This document shows, piece by piece, positions 13,602 through 13,871 of a stretch of DNA of 13,871 bases. Made by a program: the position numbers and the translations under genes. The notes beneath the pieces are model-generated. The model was not told the DNA's origin. It did not search any database and was given only the letters and a program-made list of their open reading frames with translations. The stretch comes from Turicibacter sp. (GTDB lineage Bacteria; Bacillota; Bacilli; MOL361; Turicibacteraceae): the NCBI GenBank assembly GCA_030531025.1, contig JAUMTV010000071.1:2305-16175 (forward strand). Direction: 5' to 3'. How positions within the stretch are numbered: position 1 is the first letter of the stretch; every line of letters starts with the position of its first letter.

Positions 13602-13871
13602 AAAGAAAGATAAAAAATTTACGTAAAAAACCGTAAAAGAAGAAAAAACAGAGAAAAAAATAGTGGAGAAATAAGTGAAGAGACGAGTTAAAAAATGGAA
13701 ATCAATTTTGGGTAACAAAAATGAATGCAAGTTAGCAGTAAAACAACGACAGTAGGAGCTTAAAAAAATTAAAAACGCAACAAGCATAATAAGATTCAAA
13801 GAATAAAATAGGCTGCTAATATATAAGTCCAGATAAATTTTCTTCATAGAAAATTTAAGCCCTACTAGCGG
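13602..13871. other. Purine-rich window end, no convincing gene
   Basis: The plus strand is rich in A and G. One plus frame reads Lys-rich peptide pieces broken by TAA (13624, 13672) and TAG (13753) until TAA at 13804; the middle piece (13675-13755, 26 codons) starts with GTG six bases after GGAG. This may be a decayed gene or only compositional bias. A perfect 10-bp hairpin (TAAATTTTCT/AGAAAATTTA, TCAT loop) lies at 13834-13857 without a T run. Confidence 0.4.

Noticed and set aside
13587..13847. 86-codon minus-strand frame encoding a Phe/Leu/Ser-rich hydrophobic peptide
   Set aside because: It is the complement of purine-rich DNA, has no ribosome binding site before its ATG, and its end runs into the twin palindromes at 13566-13601. 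The hydrophobic look comes from base composition.

Overview
The window looks like chromosomal DNA of a low-GC Gram-positive bacterium (Firmicutes). It is AT-rich by eye, uses strong AGGAGG-type ribosome binding sites with ATG, GTG and TTG starts, has lipoprotein signal peptides and intrinsic terminators, and its SpeB and SpeE resemble the Bacillus subtilis proteins. A gut lineage such as Turicibacter or a relative is my guess; the sequence does not prove it.

Layout from left to right. Positions 1-323 hold the start of an unrecognised minus-strand gene built of 49-residue tandem repeats and cut by the window edge. Next is a two-gene minus-strand unit, a calcineurin-like phosphoesterase followed by methionine sulfoxide reductase msrB (448-1784), with a sigma-A-type promoter and, further upstream, a near-consensus LexA/SOS box. 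A secreted lipoprotein serine hydrolase of the beta-lactamase/PBP fold (2255-3400) and an unrecognised 169-residue protein (3573-4082) follow, both minus. The only well-supported plus-strand gene (4670-5686) encodes an unrecognised lipoprotein that also has a C-terminal membrane helix. A 555-base spacer (5734-6288) is unusually structured: a 16-bp palindrome, a 16-bp AT hairpin, a 12-nt minisatellite and an inverted set of the same octamer.

The core (6289-11173, minus strand) is a compact polyamine operon: speA, speD, speE, speB, metK. Together they can convert arginine to agmatine, agmatine to putrescine, methionine to SAM, SAM to decarboxylated SAM, and putrescine plus decarboxylated SAM to spermidine. 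Gaps are about 20 bases and speE overlaps speB.

The right end (11607-13394, minus) is a second operon: a ribbon-helix-helix DNA-binding protein with a very long coiled coil, then a diguanylate cyclase with an N-terminal Cys cluster. Upstream of it lie an array of GTATAC palindromes and a pair of 15-bp palindromes spaced 21 bp centre to centre, which look like operator or centromere-like sites. The last 270 bases are purine-rich with no convincing gene. The most original signals are the coiled-coil/cyclase operon with its palindrome arrays, the 12-nt minisatellite region downstream of metK, the SOS box, and the 147-nt repeat gene at the left edge.
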